A model generated the notes under the pieces. It saw only the letters and a list, made by a program, of their open reading frames with translations, made no database searches and had not been told where the DNA came from. Of a DNA stretch of 64,000 nucleotides, positions 47,339 to 56,083 are shown piece by piece. The DNA is from Verticiella sediminum (GTDB lineage Bacteria > Pseudomonadota > Gammaproteobacteria > Burkholderiales > Burkholderiaceae_B): contig NZ_VLTJ01000011.1 in the NCBI RefSeq assembly GCF_007558815.1, positions 143,141 through 207,140 of the forward strand. Direction: 5' to 3'. Position 1 is the first letter of the stretch. Each line of letters starts with the position of its first letter. The translations under genes were made by a program, and so were the position numbers.

Positions 47339-48388
47339 ATGAACCTGCAGATCGTCGCTCTGCTGGGACAGGACGGCCTGACCAACGGCGCCATCTACGC
47401 GCTGCTCGCGCTGTCCATCCTGCTCGTTTTCACCGTCACCCGCGTGCTGCTGATTCCGCAGGGCGAGTTCGTCGCTTTCGGCGCGCTCACCATGGCGGCG
47501 ATCCAGGCGGGCCGTCCCGCCGGGCTCGCCTGGCTGGTGCTGGCACTCGCCCTCGCGGCGGCCGTCGCCGACGTGGCGGCCGGCCTGCGCCGCCGCGCGA
47601 ACGGCCATCCGTTCCGGCTCGGGCTGCGCACCGCCGCCATGCCGGTGTACGCCGCCGCGCTGCTCGGCCTGGTGTCCATTCTGCCGCTCGATGAGTTGCC
47701 CATGGGCGTGCAGGCCTTGGTCACGCTCGGGCTGGTCACACCGCTCGGCCCGCTGATGTATCGCATCTTCTTTCAGCCGATCGCGGCCGCCCACGGCCTG
47801 GTGCTGCTGATCGTCTCGATCGCCGTGCACGTCAGCCTGGTCGGCATCGGCCTGTTGATCTTCGGCGCCGAGGGTTCGCGCACCGAGCCGTTCTCCGAGG
47901 CCGGCCTGGACCTGGGCTTCGTCATGGTCAACAGCCAGACGCTGTGGGTGCTGGCGGTGTCGCTGCTGCTCATCGTCGCGCTCTACACCTTCTTCGAGCG
48001 TACGCTGTACGGCAAGGCCCTGCGCGCCACCGCCGTGCAGCAGCTCGGTGCCCGTCTCATGGGCATTTCGCCGGCGCTGGCCGGCAAGGCCAGCTTCGCG
48101 CTCGCGGCCTTCATGGGCGGTCTGTCGGGGATCCTGATCGCGCCGCTCACCACCCTGTACTTCGATTCCGGTTTCATCATCAGCCTGAAGGGCTTCGTCG
48201 GCGCCATCATCGGCGGGCTGGCGAGCTATCCGGTGGCGGCGCTCGGCGCGCTGGCCGTCGGCCTGGTCGAATCGTTCTCGACCTTCTGGGCGAGCAGCTA
48301 CAAAGAGGTGCTGGTGTTCACGCTGATCCTGCCGTTCTTGCTGTGGCGCTCGCTCAAGGGCGGGCATGGCGGGGAGGACGAGGAATGA
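47339..48388 (+). CDS. ABC permease, LivH type
   Basis: This 349-residue permease has eight or nine TM helices. The LivH opening LGQDGLTNGAIYALLALSIL and LLIPQGEFVAFGAL are present. The hydrophilic EAA-like loop is LYGKALRATAVQQLGARLMGISP, followed by FMGGLSGILIAPLTTLYFDSG and LKGFVGAIIGGLASYPVAALG. It is longer than typical LivH (290-310) because of an added helical segment near residues 65-100. The ATG at 47339 has GGAGAGAG upstream. Its stop overlaps the next start by four bases. Confidence 0.9.
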   Translation: MNLQIVALLGQDGLTNGAIYALLALSILLVFTVTRVLLIPQGEFVAFGALTMAAIQAGRPAGLAWLVLALALAAAVADVAAGLRRRANGHPFRLGLRTAAMPVYAAALLGLVSILPLDELPMGVQALVTLGLVTPLGPLMYRIFFQPIAAAHGLVLLIVSIAVHVSLVGIGLLIFGAEGSRTEPFSEAGLDLGFVMVNSQTLWVLAVSLLLIVALYTFFERTLYGKALRATAVQQLGARLMGISPALAGKASFALAAFMGGLSGILIAPLTTLYFDSGFIISLKGFVGAIIGGLASYPVAALGALAVGLVESFSTFWASSYKEVLVFTLILPFLLWRSLKGGHGGEDEE

Positions 48389-50172
48389 AGCTGCGTCCCG
48401 CCGTTCTCGTCTTCGTCGCCGCACTCGCGGTGGCCCCCGCGCTGGCGTCCGCCTACCAGATGACGCTGCTCAACCACATCGGCATCTACGCGCTCACGGC
48501 GCTGGGCGTGGTGCTGCTCACCGGCGTCGCCGGCATGACCAGCTTCGGGCAGGCGGCCTTCGTCGGCCTGGGCGCCTACACCACGGCGGTGCTGCTCGCA
48601 CCGTCGACCCTGGACCTCGGCGCACGGGTCGGCTCGCCCTGGCTCGCGCTGGGCCTGGGCCTGCTGCTCACGCTGGCGTTCGCCCTGGTGCTCGGCCTGC
48701 TCACGCTGCGCTTGTCGGGCCATTACCTGCCGCTGGGCACGATCGCCTGGGGGATCTCGCTGTATTCGCTGTTCGGCACCGTCGAAGGCCTGGGCGGGCA
48801 CACCGGCATCGCCGACCTGCCGCCGCTCACCCTGTTCGGGGTCTCCTTCGCGGATACGCGCCGTCTGTATTACGTGATCTGGCTGGTCTTGCTGGGCGCC
48901 ATCTGGGTCACCAGCAACCTGCTCGATTCGCGTACCGGGCGGGCCATCCGCGCGCTCAAGGGCGGGCAGGAAATGGCCTCGTCCATGGGCGTGAACGTGT
49001 TCCGCGCGAAGATGACGGCGTTCCTGGTGGCGGCTGCCTTCGCCGGCGTCGCGGGCTGGCTCTACGCCTACAACCAGCGCTTCGTGAGCCCGGCGCCCTT
49101 CGGCCTGAACGCCGGCATCGACTATCTCTTCATGGGCCTGCTGGGCGGCATCGGCAGCGTGTGGGGGGCCATCGTCGGCGCCGCCTCGGTGATCCTCCTG
49201 CGCGAGTGGCTGCAGGACGTGCTGCCGCACCTGCTCGGACGCAGCGGCAATTTCGAGAGCATCGTCTTCGGCCTGCTCATCGTGCTCGTCATGCAACGCT
49301 GGCCCGGCGGCCTGTGGTCCGCGGTGCAGGCACGGCTGCCGCGCAACCGGCTGCGCGCCCGCCTGTCCGAGCAGCCGGTGCCCGAACTGCCGCGGCGCCA
49401 GCCGCCGCGCAAGGGCGAGCGGGTGCTCGAAGTGAGCGGGCTCACCCGGCGCTTCGGCGGGCTGGTCGCCAACAAGGACATGGCGCTGCGCGTGGACGCC
49501 GGCGAGATCCTGGCGGTGATCGGCCCCAACGGCGCGGGCAAGAGCACGTTGTTCAACCTGCTGTCGTGCGTGGACACGCCCAACGCGGGCGAGATCGTGT
49601 TCCTCGGCGAGCGCATCAACGGCTACAGCCCGCGCAAGGTGGCGCGGGCCGGGCTGTCGCGCACCTTCCAGCACGTCAAGCTGCTGCCGCGCATGACCGT
49701 GCTCGAGAACGTGGCCATCGGCGCGCACCAGCGCGGTCATCGCGGCGTGTTCGCCTCCGCCCTGCGCCTGGACGGCACGGAAGAGGCGCGCCTGCTCGCC
49801 GAAGCCCGCCGCCAACTGGAGCGCGTGGGCCTGGGTGAATACCTGCATCACGAAGCCGGCAGCCTCGCGCTGGGCCAGCAGCGCATCCTCGAGATCGCGC
49901 GGGCGCTGTGCGCCGACCCCTGCCTGCTGCTGCTCGACGAACCGGCCGCGGGCCTGCGCCACAAGGAAAAGCAGGCGCTCGCCGAGCTGCTGCGCAAGCT
50001 GCGCGCCGAGGGCATGGCCGTGCTGCTGGTCGAGCACGACATGGATTTCGTCATGGGCCTGGTCGATCGCGTGGTCGTGATGGAGTTCGGCCAGCGCATC
50101 GCCGAGGGCCTGCCCGAGGAAGTGCAGCGCAACCCGGCCGTACTCGAAGCCTATCTGGGAGGTGCGGAATGA
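48385..50172 (+). CDS. Fused ABC permease-ATPase (LivM-LivG)
   Basis: This 595-residue protein joins a LivM permease (about 1-325) to a LivG ATPase (about 350-595). The permease part has [58 protein letters not shown] and [20 protein letters not shown]. The ATPase part has Walker [10 protein letters not shown] (from residue 380), signature [15 protein letters not shown] and Walker [12 protein letters not shown], ending with a typical LivG C-terminus EAYLGGAE. A short Arg/Pro linker (about 325-348) joins them. Both ends overlap neighbours by four bases. Confidence 0.92.
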   Translation: MKLRPAVLVFVAALAVAPALASAYQMTLLNHIGIYALTALGVVLLTGVAGMTSFGQAAFVGLGAYTTAVLLAPSTLDLGARVGSPWLALGLGLLLTLAFALVLGLLTLRLSGHYLPLGTIAWGISLYSLFGTVEGLGGHTGIADLPPLTLFGVSFADTRRLYYVIWLVLLGAIWVTSNLLDSRTGRAIRALKGGQEMASSMGVNVFRAKMTAFLVAAAFAGVAGWLYAYNQRFVSPAPFGLNAGIDYLFMGLLGGIGSVWGAIVGAASVILLREWLQDVLPHLLGRSGNFESIVFGLLIVLVMQRWPGGLWSAVQARLPRNRLRARLSEQPVPELPRRQPPRKGERVLEVSGLTRRFGGLVANKDMALRVDAGEILAVIGPNGAGKSTLFNLLSCVDTPNAGEIVFLGERINGYSPRKVARAGLSRTFQHVKLLPRMTVLENVAIGAHQRGHRGVFASALRLDGTEEARLLAEARRQLERVGLGEYLHHEAGSLALGQQRILEIARALCADPCLLLLDEPAAGLRHKEKQALAELLRKLRAEGMAVLLVEHDMDFVMGLVDRVVVMEFGQRIAEGLPEEVQRNPAVLEAYLGGAE

Positions 50173-50936
50173 GTGCATCCAACGAAGCCGCGCCCCTGCT
50201 CGAGGTGCACCGGCTGGGCGCCTGCTACGGTCGCGTGCAGGCCTTGAGCGACATCGATCTGCAGGTGGGGCAGGGCCAGATCGTCACGGTGATCGGCCCC
50301 AACGGCGCCGGCAAGACGACGCTGCTGTGCGCGCTCATGGGCGTGCTGCCCGCCACCGGACGCGTCGTCTTCGACGGCGACGCCGCGTCCGGCGCGGCCG
50401 ACATCGAGGAGCGCGTCGCGCAGGGGCTGGCGCTGGTGCCGGAGAGCCGGGCGCTGTTCGCCAGCATGTCGGTGGAGGACAACCTGCGGCTGGGCGCCTT
50501 CCGCTTTCATCGCCGGCCCAAGGCCGAGCACGAGGCTGCGCTCGAAGAAGTCTTCCAGCTCTTTCCGCGCCTGCGCGAGCGCCGCCAGCAGGATGCCGCC
50601 ACCTTGTCCGGCGGCGAGCGCCAGATGCTCGCGGTCGGCCGCGCGCTGATGGGCAAGCCGCGCCTGCTGATGCTGGACGAGCCCAGCCTGGGCCTTGCGC
50701 CGCTGATCGTGCGCGACATCTTTCGCATCATCGGCGAGCTGCGCGCGCGCGGCGTGTCGGTGCTGCTGGTCGAGCAGAACGCGCGCGCGGCGCTGCGCAT
50801 CGCCGACTACGCCTACGTGCTCGAACTCGGGCGCATCGCGATGCAAGGGCCGGCGGCCGAACTCGCCAACGATCCGCGCGTGGTCGATGCCTATCTGGGC
50901 GCCGGCAGCCGCCACCAGGAGCTGCTCTCGACATGA
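50169..50936 (+). CDS. ABC ATPase, LivF type
   Basis: This 255-residue cytosolic ATPase has Walker [10 protein letters not shown] (about 41-49), Q-loop [19 protein letters not shown], signature [15 protein letters not shown] and Walker [15 protein letters not shown], with the His-less switch QNA as in LivF. It pairs with the LivG half of the fused protein. Translation is coupled at both ends (ATGA overlaps with the fused gene and with the following reductase-like gene). Confidence 0.93.
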   Translation: MSASNEAAPLLEVHRLGACYGRVQALSDIDLQVGQGQIVTVIGPNGAGKTTLLCALMGVLPATGRVVFDGDAASGAADIEERVAQGLALVPESRALFASMSVEDNLRLGAFRFHRRPKAEHEAALEEVFQLFPRLRERRQQDAATLSGGERQMLAVGRALMGKPRLLMLDEPSLGLAPLIVRDIFRIIGELRARGVSVLLVEQNARAALRIADYAYVLELGRIAMQGPAAELANDPRVVDAYLGAGSRHQELLST

Positions 50937-51946
50937 GTGCCGCAACCTCGCATGCCGAAGCACCCTTGCGGATCGGCGTCGCCGGCGCCGGCGCGATCGG
51001 CTGCACCCTCGCGGCCGTGCTCGCGCGCGGCGGCCAGCAGGTGTCCCTGCTCGCGCGCGGCGCGACCCTGCGCGCCATCGCGGCGGGCGGCGTGCGGCTC
51101 ACCGACGCGGCCGGCACCGCCGAGGTGCCGGTACGCGCATCGGACTCGGCCGCCGCGCTGGGCGTGCAGGACGTGGTCTTCGTCTGCACCAAGGCGCAGG
51201 ACGTCGCCGGCATTCTGCCGGCGCTCGCCCCCATGATCGGGCCCGATACGACGATCGTGCCGCTCATCAACGGCGTGCCCTGGTGGTACTTCCAGGGCCT
51301 GCCCGGACGCCTGGAGGGCAGGGCGGTGGCGGCCGTCGACCCGCAGGGCGTACTCGCCGGCTCGGTGCGGCGCGAGCAACTCGTGGGCGCCGTGGTGTTC
51401 ATCACCGCCGAACGCGTGCAGCCCGCCGAAGTCGTCTCGCCCAACCCCATGCTCATCATCCTGGGCGAGTTGGCGCACATGGAAACCCCGCGCGTGCGAC
51501 GCATCGCGGCGGCGCTGGATGCCGCGGGCATCGAAGCCCGCGTCAGCCCGGCCATCCGCGACGCGCTCTGGACCAAGGTCCTTGCCAATCTCACGTCCAA
51601 TCCCCTGTCGGTGGTGAGCGGCGGCACGCTGCAGCAAATCTACAGCGACCCGCGCTTGCTGCCGATCGCGCGCAAGATGCTCGACGAAGGCCTGGCGCTG
51701 GCCGCGGCCTATGGCGCGCGCATCGTGTTCGATCCGCCCACCTTCATCGCGCAGGGGGCTGCGATGGGGCCGATCCGCACCTCCATGCTGCAGGACGCGC
51801 TGCACGGCCGCCCGCTGGAGCTCGCAGCGATCGGCGACGCGGTGCTGGAGCTTGCCGAGCTGCAGGGCATTCCGATGCCTGTCACGCGGGACGTCATCGG
51901 TCTCGCGCGTTTTCGCGAGGACGCCATGCGGGCGTCCCGCTCTTGA
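50933..51946 (+). CDS. Ketopantoate reductase-like (ApbA/PanE family) dehydrogenase
   Basis: This 337-residue protein has an N-terminal Rossmann domain with GAGAIG (about 17-22) and [17 protein letters not shown]. The substrate-loop region is [17 protein letters not shown], then [17 protein letters not shown]. The C-terminal helical domain carries the catalytic-type Lys in [25 protein letters not shown]. It is related to 2-dehydropantoate 2-reductase. The insertion PWWYFQG and its place in the auxin-importer operon, coupled to livF, suggest a catabolic 2-oxo- or 2-hydroxy-acid oxidoreductase instead. The specific substrate is unknown. Confidence 0.85.
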   Translation: MSAATSHAEAPLRIGVAGAGAIGCTLAAVLARGGQQVSLLARGATLRAIAAGGVRLTDAAGTAEVPVRASDSAAALGVQDVVFVCTKAQDVAGILPALAPMIGPDTTIVPLINGVPWWYFQGLPGRLEGRAVAAVDPQGVLAGSVRREQLVGAVVFITAERVQPAEVVSPNPMLIILGELAHMETPRVRRIAAALDAAGIEARVSPAIRDALWTKVLANLTSNPLSVVSGGTLQQIYSDPRLLPIARKMLDEGLALAAAYGARIVFDPPTFIAQGAAMGPIRTSMLQDALHGRPLELAAIGDAVLELAELQGIPMPVTRDVIGLARFREDAMRASRS

Positions 51947-51959
51947 ACGGAGTTTCGCC

Positions 51960-52739
51960 ATGTCCACGTTCTCCCGAACCCCCACCCGAGTCGAGCGTCC
52001 CGAACAGTGTTCGGAGGAAGAGTGGGCGCTGCGCTGCCAGCTTGCCGAGTGCTATCACCTGGTCGACTACATGGGCTGGACCGAGACCATCTTCAACCAC
52101 ATCTCGGCGCGCCTGCCCGGCCCGGCGCATCATTACCTGGTCAACCCGTTCGGCCTGAACTACACCGAGGTCACGCCGCTCAACCTGCTCAAGGTCGACC
52201 TCGAGGGCCACAAGCTCGAGCCCTCGCCGTACGACGGCAACCCGGCCGGCTTCGCCCTGCACGCCGCGGTGCACGCCGCGCGCGAGGACGTGCAGTGCAT
52301 CATCCATACGCACACCACACCGATCTCGGCGGTGGTGCAGAAGCGGGGCGGGTTCGACCACAACAGCTTCTACGGCGCACAGTTGTATGGCCGTGTGGGC
52401 TATCACACCTTCGAAGGCATCACCCTCTTCGACGACGAGAAGTCGCGCATGGTGGCGAGCCTGGGCGACAAGCACATCCTGGTACTGCGCAACCACGGTG
52501 TGGCCGTGGCCGAAAGCAGCATCGCCAAGGCTTTCTTCCTGCTCTGGACCGTGCAGCGCGCGGCCGAGATCCAGTGCGCCGCCGGCGCGCTCGGCGGCGA
52601 AGACGTGCCGCTGGGCGCGGACGTGCAGCAAAAGTGCGCCGATCTCACGGCCATGCTCATTCGCGACAGCGGCTTCGCGGTCAAGTTCTTCGACGCCATG
52701 GTCCGCAAGATGCACGCGCAGCGAGGGCCGGGCTGGTGA
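51960..52739 (+). CDS. Class II aldolase/adducin family protein
   Basis: This 259-residue protein has the FucA/AraD/RhaD fold. The zinc ligands are visible: His-x-His in IIHTHTTPISAV and a later His in LRNHGVAVAESS. ETIFNHISARLPG at residues 40-52 is the family N-terminal motif and AVHAAREDVQCI follows. Members cleave or decarboxylate small hydroxy-acids or sugar phosphates. It lies 13 bases after the reductase-like gene in the importer operon. A role in side-chain or downstream carbon processing is inferred; no phosphate-binding preference can be read. The ATG at 51960 follows CGGAG. Confidence 0.87.
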   Translation: MSTFSRTPTRVERPEQCSEEEWALRCQLAECYHLVDYMGWTETIFNHISARLPGPAHHYLVNPFGLNYTEVTPLNLLKVDLEGHKLEPSPYDGNPAGFALHAAVHAAREDVQCIIHTHTTPISAVVQKRGGFDHNSFYGAQLYGRVGYHTFEGITLFDDEKSRMVASLGDKHILVLRNHGVAVAESSIAKAFFLLWTVQRAAEIQCAAGALGGEDVPLGADVQQKCADLTAMLIRDSGFAVKFFDAMVRKMHAQRGPGW

Positions 52740-52757
52740 GCGGCAAAGGGCGCGCCG

Positions 52758-52775
52758 AGCAACTGTTGCTAGAAT
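52758..52775 (+). promoter_or_regulatory. Palindrome over extended -10 box upstream of iacR
   Basis: AGCAAC-T-GTTGCT (52758-52770) is a perfect 6-1-6 palindrome that runs into the extended -10 sequence TGCTAGAAT (52767-52775). A repressor bound here would block the promoter. It lies 66 bp before iacR and 19 bp after the aldolase stop, so IacR autoregulation is plausible. Confidence 0.5.
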
Positions 52776-52840
52776 CGCCCGGGCACGCGGTCCAACCGCA
52801 CAGGGCCTGGCCGCGAGCCGGTTCACGATTCTCCTACACC

Positions 52841-53314
52841 ATGAGCACTCCCAAGCGCCTGAGTCGCTACAACCCGGCCAGCGAAGACTTTCGCAAGGAA
52901 GAATTCCCCTTCTACTGGGTAGCCCGCCTGAACGGCGTCTATCACCAACACATGGAACGTGCCTTGCGCAAGGTGGGTGCCGACGTGCCGACCTGGCGCG
53001 TGCTCTTCATCCTGAAGGAGAACGGTACCTCGAGCATGTCGGAGATCTCCGAGCATGCCATCGCCAAGCTGTCGACCATCACCAAGATCGTCTATCGCAT
53101 GCGTGCCGAGGGGCTGGTCGAGACCTCGACCTCGGCGAACGATGGGCGGGTCACCGAGGTGTCCGTCACCGAGGCGGGCCGGCAGGCGATCGCGGCGATC
53201 CAGGAGGCCACCCAGAATCTCTTCGCGCGCAGCTTTCGCGGCCTGACACCGGCGCAGATCACCAAGCTCAACCAGTTGCTCGAAGTGCTGTTCAACAACC
53301 TCAACGAGCACTGA
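52841..53314 (+). CDS. iacR: MarR-family regulator of auxin degradation (IacR)
   Basis: This 157-residue protein has the MarR winged helix-turn-helix. It shows EEFPFYWVARLNGVYHQHME, then VPTWRVLFILKENGTSSMSEISEHAIAKLSTITKIVYRM (recognition helix in SEHAIAKLSTITK), the wing STSANDGRVTEVSVTEAG, and a dimerisation tail. IacR is the repressor of iac genes in Pseudomonas, released by indole-3-acetate or a metabolite. The name rests on family plus linkage to the complete iac cluster. The ATG at 52841 is used. Confidence 0.82.
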   Translation: MSTPKRLSRYNPASEDFRKEEFPFYWVARLNGVYHQHMERALRKVGADVPTWRVLFILKENGTSSMSEISEHAIAKLSTITKIVYRMRAEGLVETSTSANDGRVTEVSVTEAGRQAIAAIQEATQNLFARSFRGLTPAQITKLNQLLEVLFNNLNEH

Positions 53315-53448
53315 GCGGCCCCGCGCGGCTGCGCGCGCCGCGCCCGCGCCTTCTTCGGGCCCGTGTTGCGGTGGAAGATTGCATGCGCGGCGCCTTGCGC
53401 TACTATCGCCCGGCTCGCTCCGCCCACGGCGCATCAGGTCCGAATCGC

Positions 53449-53850
53449 ATGCAAACCCCGAAACTCGACAACCCTTATCTGGAAAACCTCGGTGTCAGGC
53501 TGGACGCCTGGCAGCCGGGGCACGTGGTGATGTCCCTGCTCACCGACGAGAGCCACGCCAATCGCACCGGCGTGGTGCAGGGCGGCATCGTCGCCACGGT
53601 GCTCGACGCCGCGGCGGGCTATGCGGGTCTGATGTCGGAGGAAGGCGAGCCCGGCCACGCTGCGACGATCTCGCTGGCCATCAACTATGTGGCGCCGGCG
53701 CGGCTGGGCGCGCTGCGGGTCGAGGCGCGCATCACGGGCGGCGGGCGCAAGGTCTATTTTTCCGAAGCCAAAGTCTTCGACGCCGGGGGCAACCTGGTCG
53801 CCACGGCACAGGGCAGTTTCCGTCGCTACGGCGGCCAGCGCCCCGCCTGA
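53449..53850 (+). CDS. PaaI-type hotdog thioesterase
   Basis: This 133-residue single hotdog-fold protein has the active-site region ESHANRTGVVQGGIVATVLDAAAGYAG, with the catalytic-type Asp in VLDAAAG and the HGG-like VQGG turn. TISLAINYVAPARLG follows, and the C-terminus ends YFSEAKVFDAGGNLVATAQGSF. It hydrolyses acyl-CoA or aryl-CoA thioesters. It follows iacR by 134 bp on the same strand and might still serve the aromatic locus, but it could equally be an independent housekeeping gene. Confidence 0.85.
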   Translation: MQTPKLDNPYLENLGVRLDAWQPGHVVMSLLTDESHANRTGVVQGGIVATVLDAAAGYAGLMSEEGEPGHAATISLAINYVAPARLGALRVEARITGGGRKVYFSEAKVFDAGGNLVATAQGSFRRYGGQRPA

Positions 53851-54045
53851 GCGGGCGCGGCGCCTCGGTTGCCGGGGCCCTGGCGGGCGTGGCTGTCCAG
53901 GGTGCGCGGACACGGGCGCGGGCCGCGCGGCGCGCATCGCACAAGATGTGAAAGCCGGTACAATCAAGAGTTTTTTCAATGACGCCACTTTAGCGTCGCA
54001 CCGGCTACACGGTGCGAAGTGCGTGGCCCCAACCCGGTTCAGTCC

Positions 54046-54807
54046 ATGTCCGCAACCTCCGCTCTACGCCGCAAGTGCGTGCTAGGCAACTGGAAGATGA
54101 ACGGCTCGCTCGCCGCCAACGCGAGCCTCCTGGAAGCGCTCGTCGCCGCGCTCGGCAAGGTGCAGAACGTCGACGTGGGCGTAGCCGTGCCCTTCCCCTA
54201 TCTCGCGCAGGCGCAGCAGGCGCTGGGGGGCTCTCCCGTGCGCTGGGGCGCGCAGGACGTCAGCGCCCATGCCAGCGGTGCCTACACTGGCGAGGTCGCC
54301 GGCCCGATGCTGGTCGACTTCGGCGCGAGCTTCGTGCTGGTCGGCCATTCGGAGCGGCGCAGCCTGCATGGCGAGACGAGTGACGTCGTCGCGGACAAGG
54401 CCAAGGCGGCCCTGGCGGCGGGCCTGACGCCCGTGGTCTGCGTGGGCGAGACGCTGGCCGAGCGCGAAGCGGGCACGACGCTCGCCGTGATCGGCGAACA
54501 GCTCGCGCCGGTGCTGGCGCTGGGCGCGGACGCGGTCAAGCGCATGATCGTCGCCTACGAGCCGGTGTGGGCGATCGGCACCGGGCGCACTGCGTCGCCG
54601 GAGCAGGCGCAGGAAGTGCACGCCGCCATACGCGAGCGGCTGCGGCAGGCGGGCGCGGGCGAGGTGCAGGTGCTGTACGGCGGCAGCGTGAAGGCGGCGA
54701 ACGCTGCCAGCCTCTTCGCCATGGCCGACATCGACGGCGGGCTGGTCGGCGGCGCGTCGCTCGACGCCCAGGATTTTGCAGGCATCGTCGCAGCCGCGAC
54801 GGCCTGA
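54046..54807 (+). CDS. tpiA: Triosephosphate isomerase
   Basis: This 253-residue TIM barrel interconverts dihydroxyacetone phosphate and glyceraldehyde 3-phosphate. The N-terminal catalytic Asn-Lys are in [10 protein letters not shown], the electrophilic His in VGHSERRS, the catalytic Glu in [12 protein letters not shown], and the phosphate-gripping loop 6 follows. The C-terminal [14 protein letters not shown] is typical. The ATG at 54046 is preferred over an in-frame Met 27 bases earlier. TACAAT near 53960 may be its -10 box. It is followed by secG, the conserved tpiA-secG order. Confidence 0.95.
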   Translation: MSATSALRRKCVLGNWKMNGSLAANASLLEALVAALGKVQNVDVGVAVPFPYLAQAQQALGGSPVRWGAQDVSAHASGAYTGEVAGPMLVDFGASFVLVGHSERRSLHGETSDVVADKAKAALAAGLTPVVCVGETLAEREAGTTLAVIGEQLAPVLALGADAVKRMIVAYEPVWAIGTGRTASPEQAQEVHAAIRERLRQAGAGEVQVLYGGSVKAANAASLFAMADIDGGLVGGASLDAQDFAGIVAAATA

Positions 54808-54826
54808 CGCGATACAACGAACAACG

Positions 54827-54844
54827 GCCGCCCTTCAGGGCGGC
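54827..54844 (+). terminator. Hairpin between tpiA and secG
   Basis: GCCGCCC-TTCA-GGGCGGC is a perfect 7-bp stem with a four-base loop, 20 bp after the tpiA stop. It is not followed by a full T-run (GATTTC), so it is probably an attenuator or mRNA-stabilising hairpin rather than a strong terminator. Confidence 0.4.
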
Positions 54845-54898
54845 GATTTCATAGGATGAACCCCGGGGCCGGCGACGGCTTCGGAGCGGGAGCTGGAA

Positions 54899-55498
54899 AT
54901 GTCTTGGATTCTTAGCGTGCTGCTGGTGGTGCAGGTCGTCTCGGCCATCGGCATCATCGTTCTGGTGCTGTTGCAGCAGGGCAAGGGCGCCGACATGGGC
55001 TCGGCCTTCGGCGGCGGCGGGGCTGGCAGTCTGTTCGGCGCGGCCGGTGCAGCGAACTTTCTTTCGCGCGCCACGAAATGGGCGGCCATCGTCTTCTTCT
55101 GCACCACGGGCGGGCTCGCCTACCTCAGCCATTCGCGTTCCCCGGCCGGTGCGCCGGCCGGCGTGATGGAAGGGTATCAGGCGCCGGACCATTCCGTGCC
55201 GCAGGCCCCGGGCGCGGGCGAGGGTTCCGTGCCCAGCGTACCCAGTGTGCCCAATGCGGCCGACGTGCCGGCTGCCCCGGCGCAGCCGGCCAACCCGCCC
55301 GCCGAACCGTCGGTGCCGCCCGCGCCGCCGGCCGCTCCCGCCGAGGCCCCGGCGCAGCCCGAGGTTCCGGCTGCGCCCCAGGCGCCGGCAGAGCCCGCCG
55401 CGCCGGCACCGTCCGACACCCCGGCACAGCCGGAAGCGTCCGAAGCGGCCCCGGCCGCCGAGCCGCAGGCCGGCTCCACGGACAGGCCCGCGCAATAA
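54899..55498 (+). CDS. secG: Protein translocase subunit SecG with long Pro/Ala tail
   Basis: This 199-residue protein contains the normal two-helix SecG core in the first 80 residues: VLLVVQVVSAIGIIVLVLLQQGKGADMGSAFGGGGAGSLFG (quoted motif: LQQGKGADMGSAFGGG), then FLSRATKWAAIVFFCTTGGLAYL. SecG assists SecYE in protein export at the inner membrane. The C-terminal 110 residues are a low-complexity Pro/Ala/Glu stretch; typical SecG is 75-130 residues in total. The ATG at 54899 follows GGGAG. It is followed by tRNA-Leu. Confidence 0.93.
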   Translation: MSWILSVLLVVQVVSAIGIIVLVLLQQGKGADMGSAFGGGGAGSLFGAAGAANFLSRATKWAAIVFFCTTGGLAYLSHSRSPAGAPAGVMEGYQAPDHSVPQAPGAGEGSVPSVPSVPNAADVPAAPAQPANPPAEPSVPPAPPAAPAEAPAQPEVPAAPQAPAEPAAPAPSDTPAQPEASEAAPAAEPQAGSTDRPAQ

Positions 55499-55509
55499 GG
55501 CCGAGGCAG

Positions 55510-55551
55510 GCACGCTGTACCCCTACACAATTGAGTACAGCGTGCTATAAT
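55510..55551 (+). promoter_or_regulatory. Inverted repeat plus -10 box before tRNA-Leu
   Basis: GCACGCTGTAC (55510-55520) and GTACAGCGTGC (55535-55545) form a perfect 11-bp inverted repeat with a 14-nt loop, directly followed by the consensus -10 TATAAT (55546-55551). It starts 12 bp after the secG stop. It may combine a hairpin at the end of the secG message with the tRNA-Leu promoter region, or be an operator. Confidence 0.6.
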
Positions 55552-55626
55552 CTTTTTCTTGTCGCAGCACGAAGCGTTCTTGAGCTGAAAGGCCCAAGGT
55601 CTTGACGCAACGTGCTCCGCGCCCAA

Positions 55627-55711
55627 GCCGTCGTGGTGGAATTGGTAGACACGCTATCTTGAGGGGGTAGTGGCGAAAGCTGTGCGAGTTCGAGTCTCGC
55701 CGACGGCACCA
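55627..55711 (+). tRNA. tRNA-Leu (anticodon GAG)
   Basis: This 85-nt gene has acceptor stem GCCGTCG/CGACGGC, discriminator A and an encoded CCA (55709-55711). The anticodon loop TTGAGGG within CTATC/GGTAG places GAG at positions 34-36. A long variable arm follows (TGGCGAAAGCTGT region) and GTTCGAGTC forms the T loop. It reads CUC/CUU codons. Confidence 0.96.
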
Positions 55712-55735
55712 GCGATTCAGTGCAAGAAAGTCTGA

Positions 55736-55768
55736 AACCCGCATGAAGATGGCTTCTGCGGGTTTTTT
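55736..55768 (+). terminator. Rho-independent terminator after tRNA-Leu
   Basis: AACCCGCA/TGCGGGTT with an inner GAAG/CTTC stem is followed by T6. It closes the tRNA-Leu transcript 25 bp after the CCA end. Confidence 0.85.
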
Positions 55769-56083
55769 GTCGTGTGGGCTACGCCCAATACGCCAGCCAG
55801 ATCCGGCCCACCAAATTTCCGCGGCGGTGCTGGGCTATCGGCTGATCTTCCCGAGGCAAGGCTGGCGGAGAACGCTGCGTCCATCGTCGCCGAGGCGCTG
55901 GGCAAGGCCCATCCATGCCTGCGCTGGCGCCTGTTAACAGGTCCTGGGACGAACCGGACAAGCACAATACGGCCACGGGGTCTGACTATGCCTGTACCGC
56001 GGACCCCGAGGCAGTGCAAGCCTGGACTATTCTGGCAGGTGCCCGGGTCTGCCCGACCCCCTCCACACGCAAGGAGCGTTGCC
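55769..56083. other. Intergenic stretch without a supported gene
   Basis: About 315 bp between the tRNA-Leu terminator and the methyltransferase. Forward reading gives a codon-biased stretch (about 55838-55935; LAENAASIVAEALGKAHPC) without a credible start, stop or family, so it may be a gene remnant. Many Burkholderiales genomes carry the nuo operon after secG and tRNA-Leu, which is absent here. Confidence 0.3.

Noticed and set aside
55769..56083. Possible small gene before the methyltransferase
   Set aside because: Codon bias is suggestive but there is no Shine-Dalgarno-supported start, no separate stop and no family; listed only as a possible remnant.
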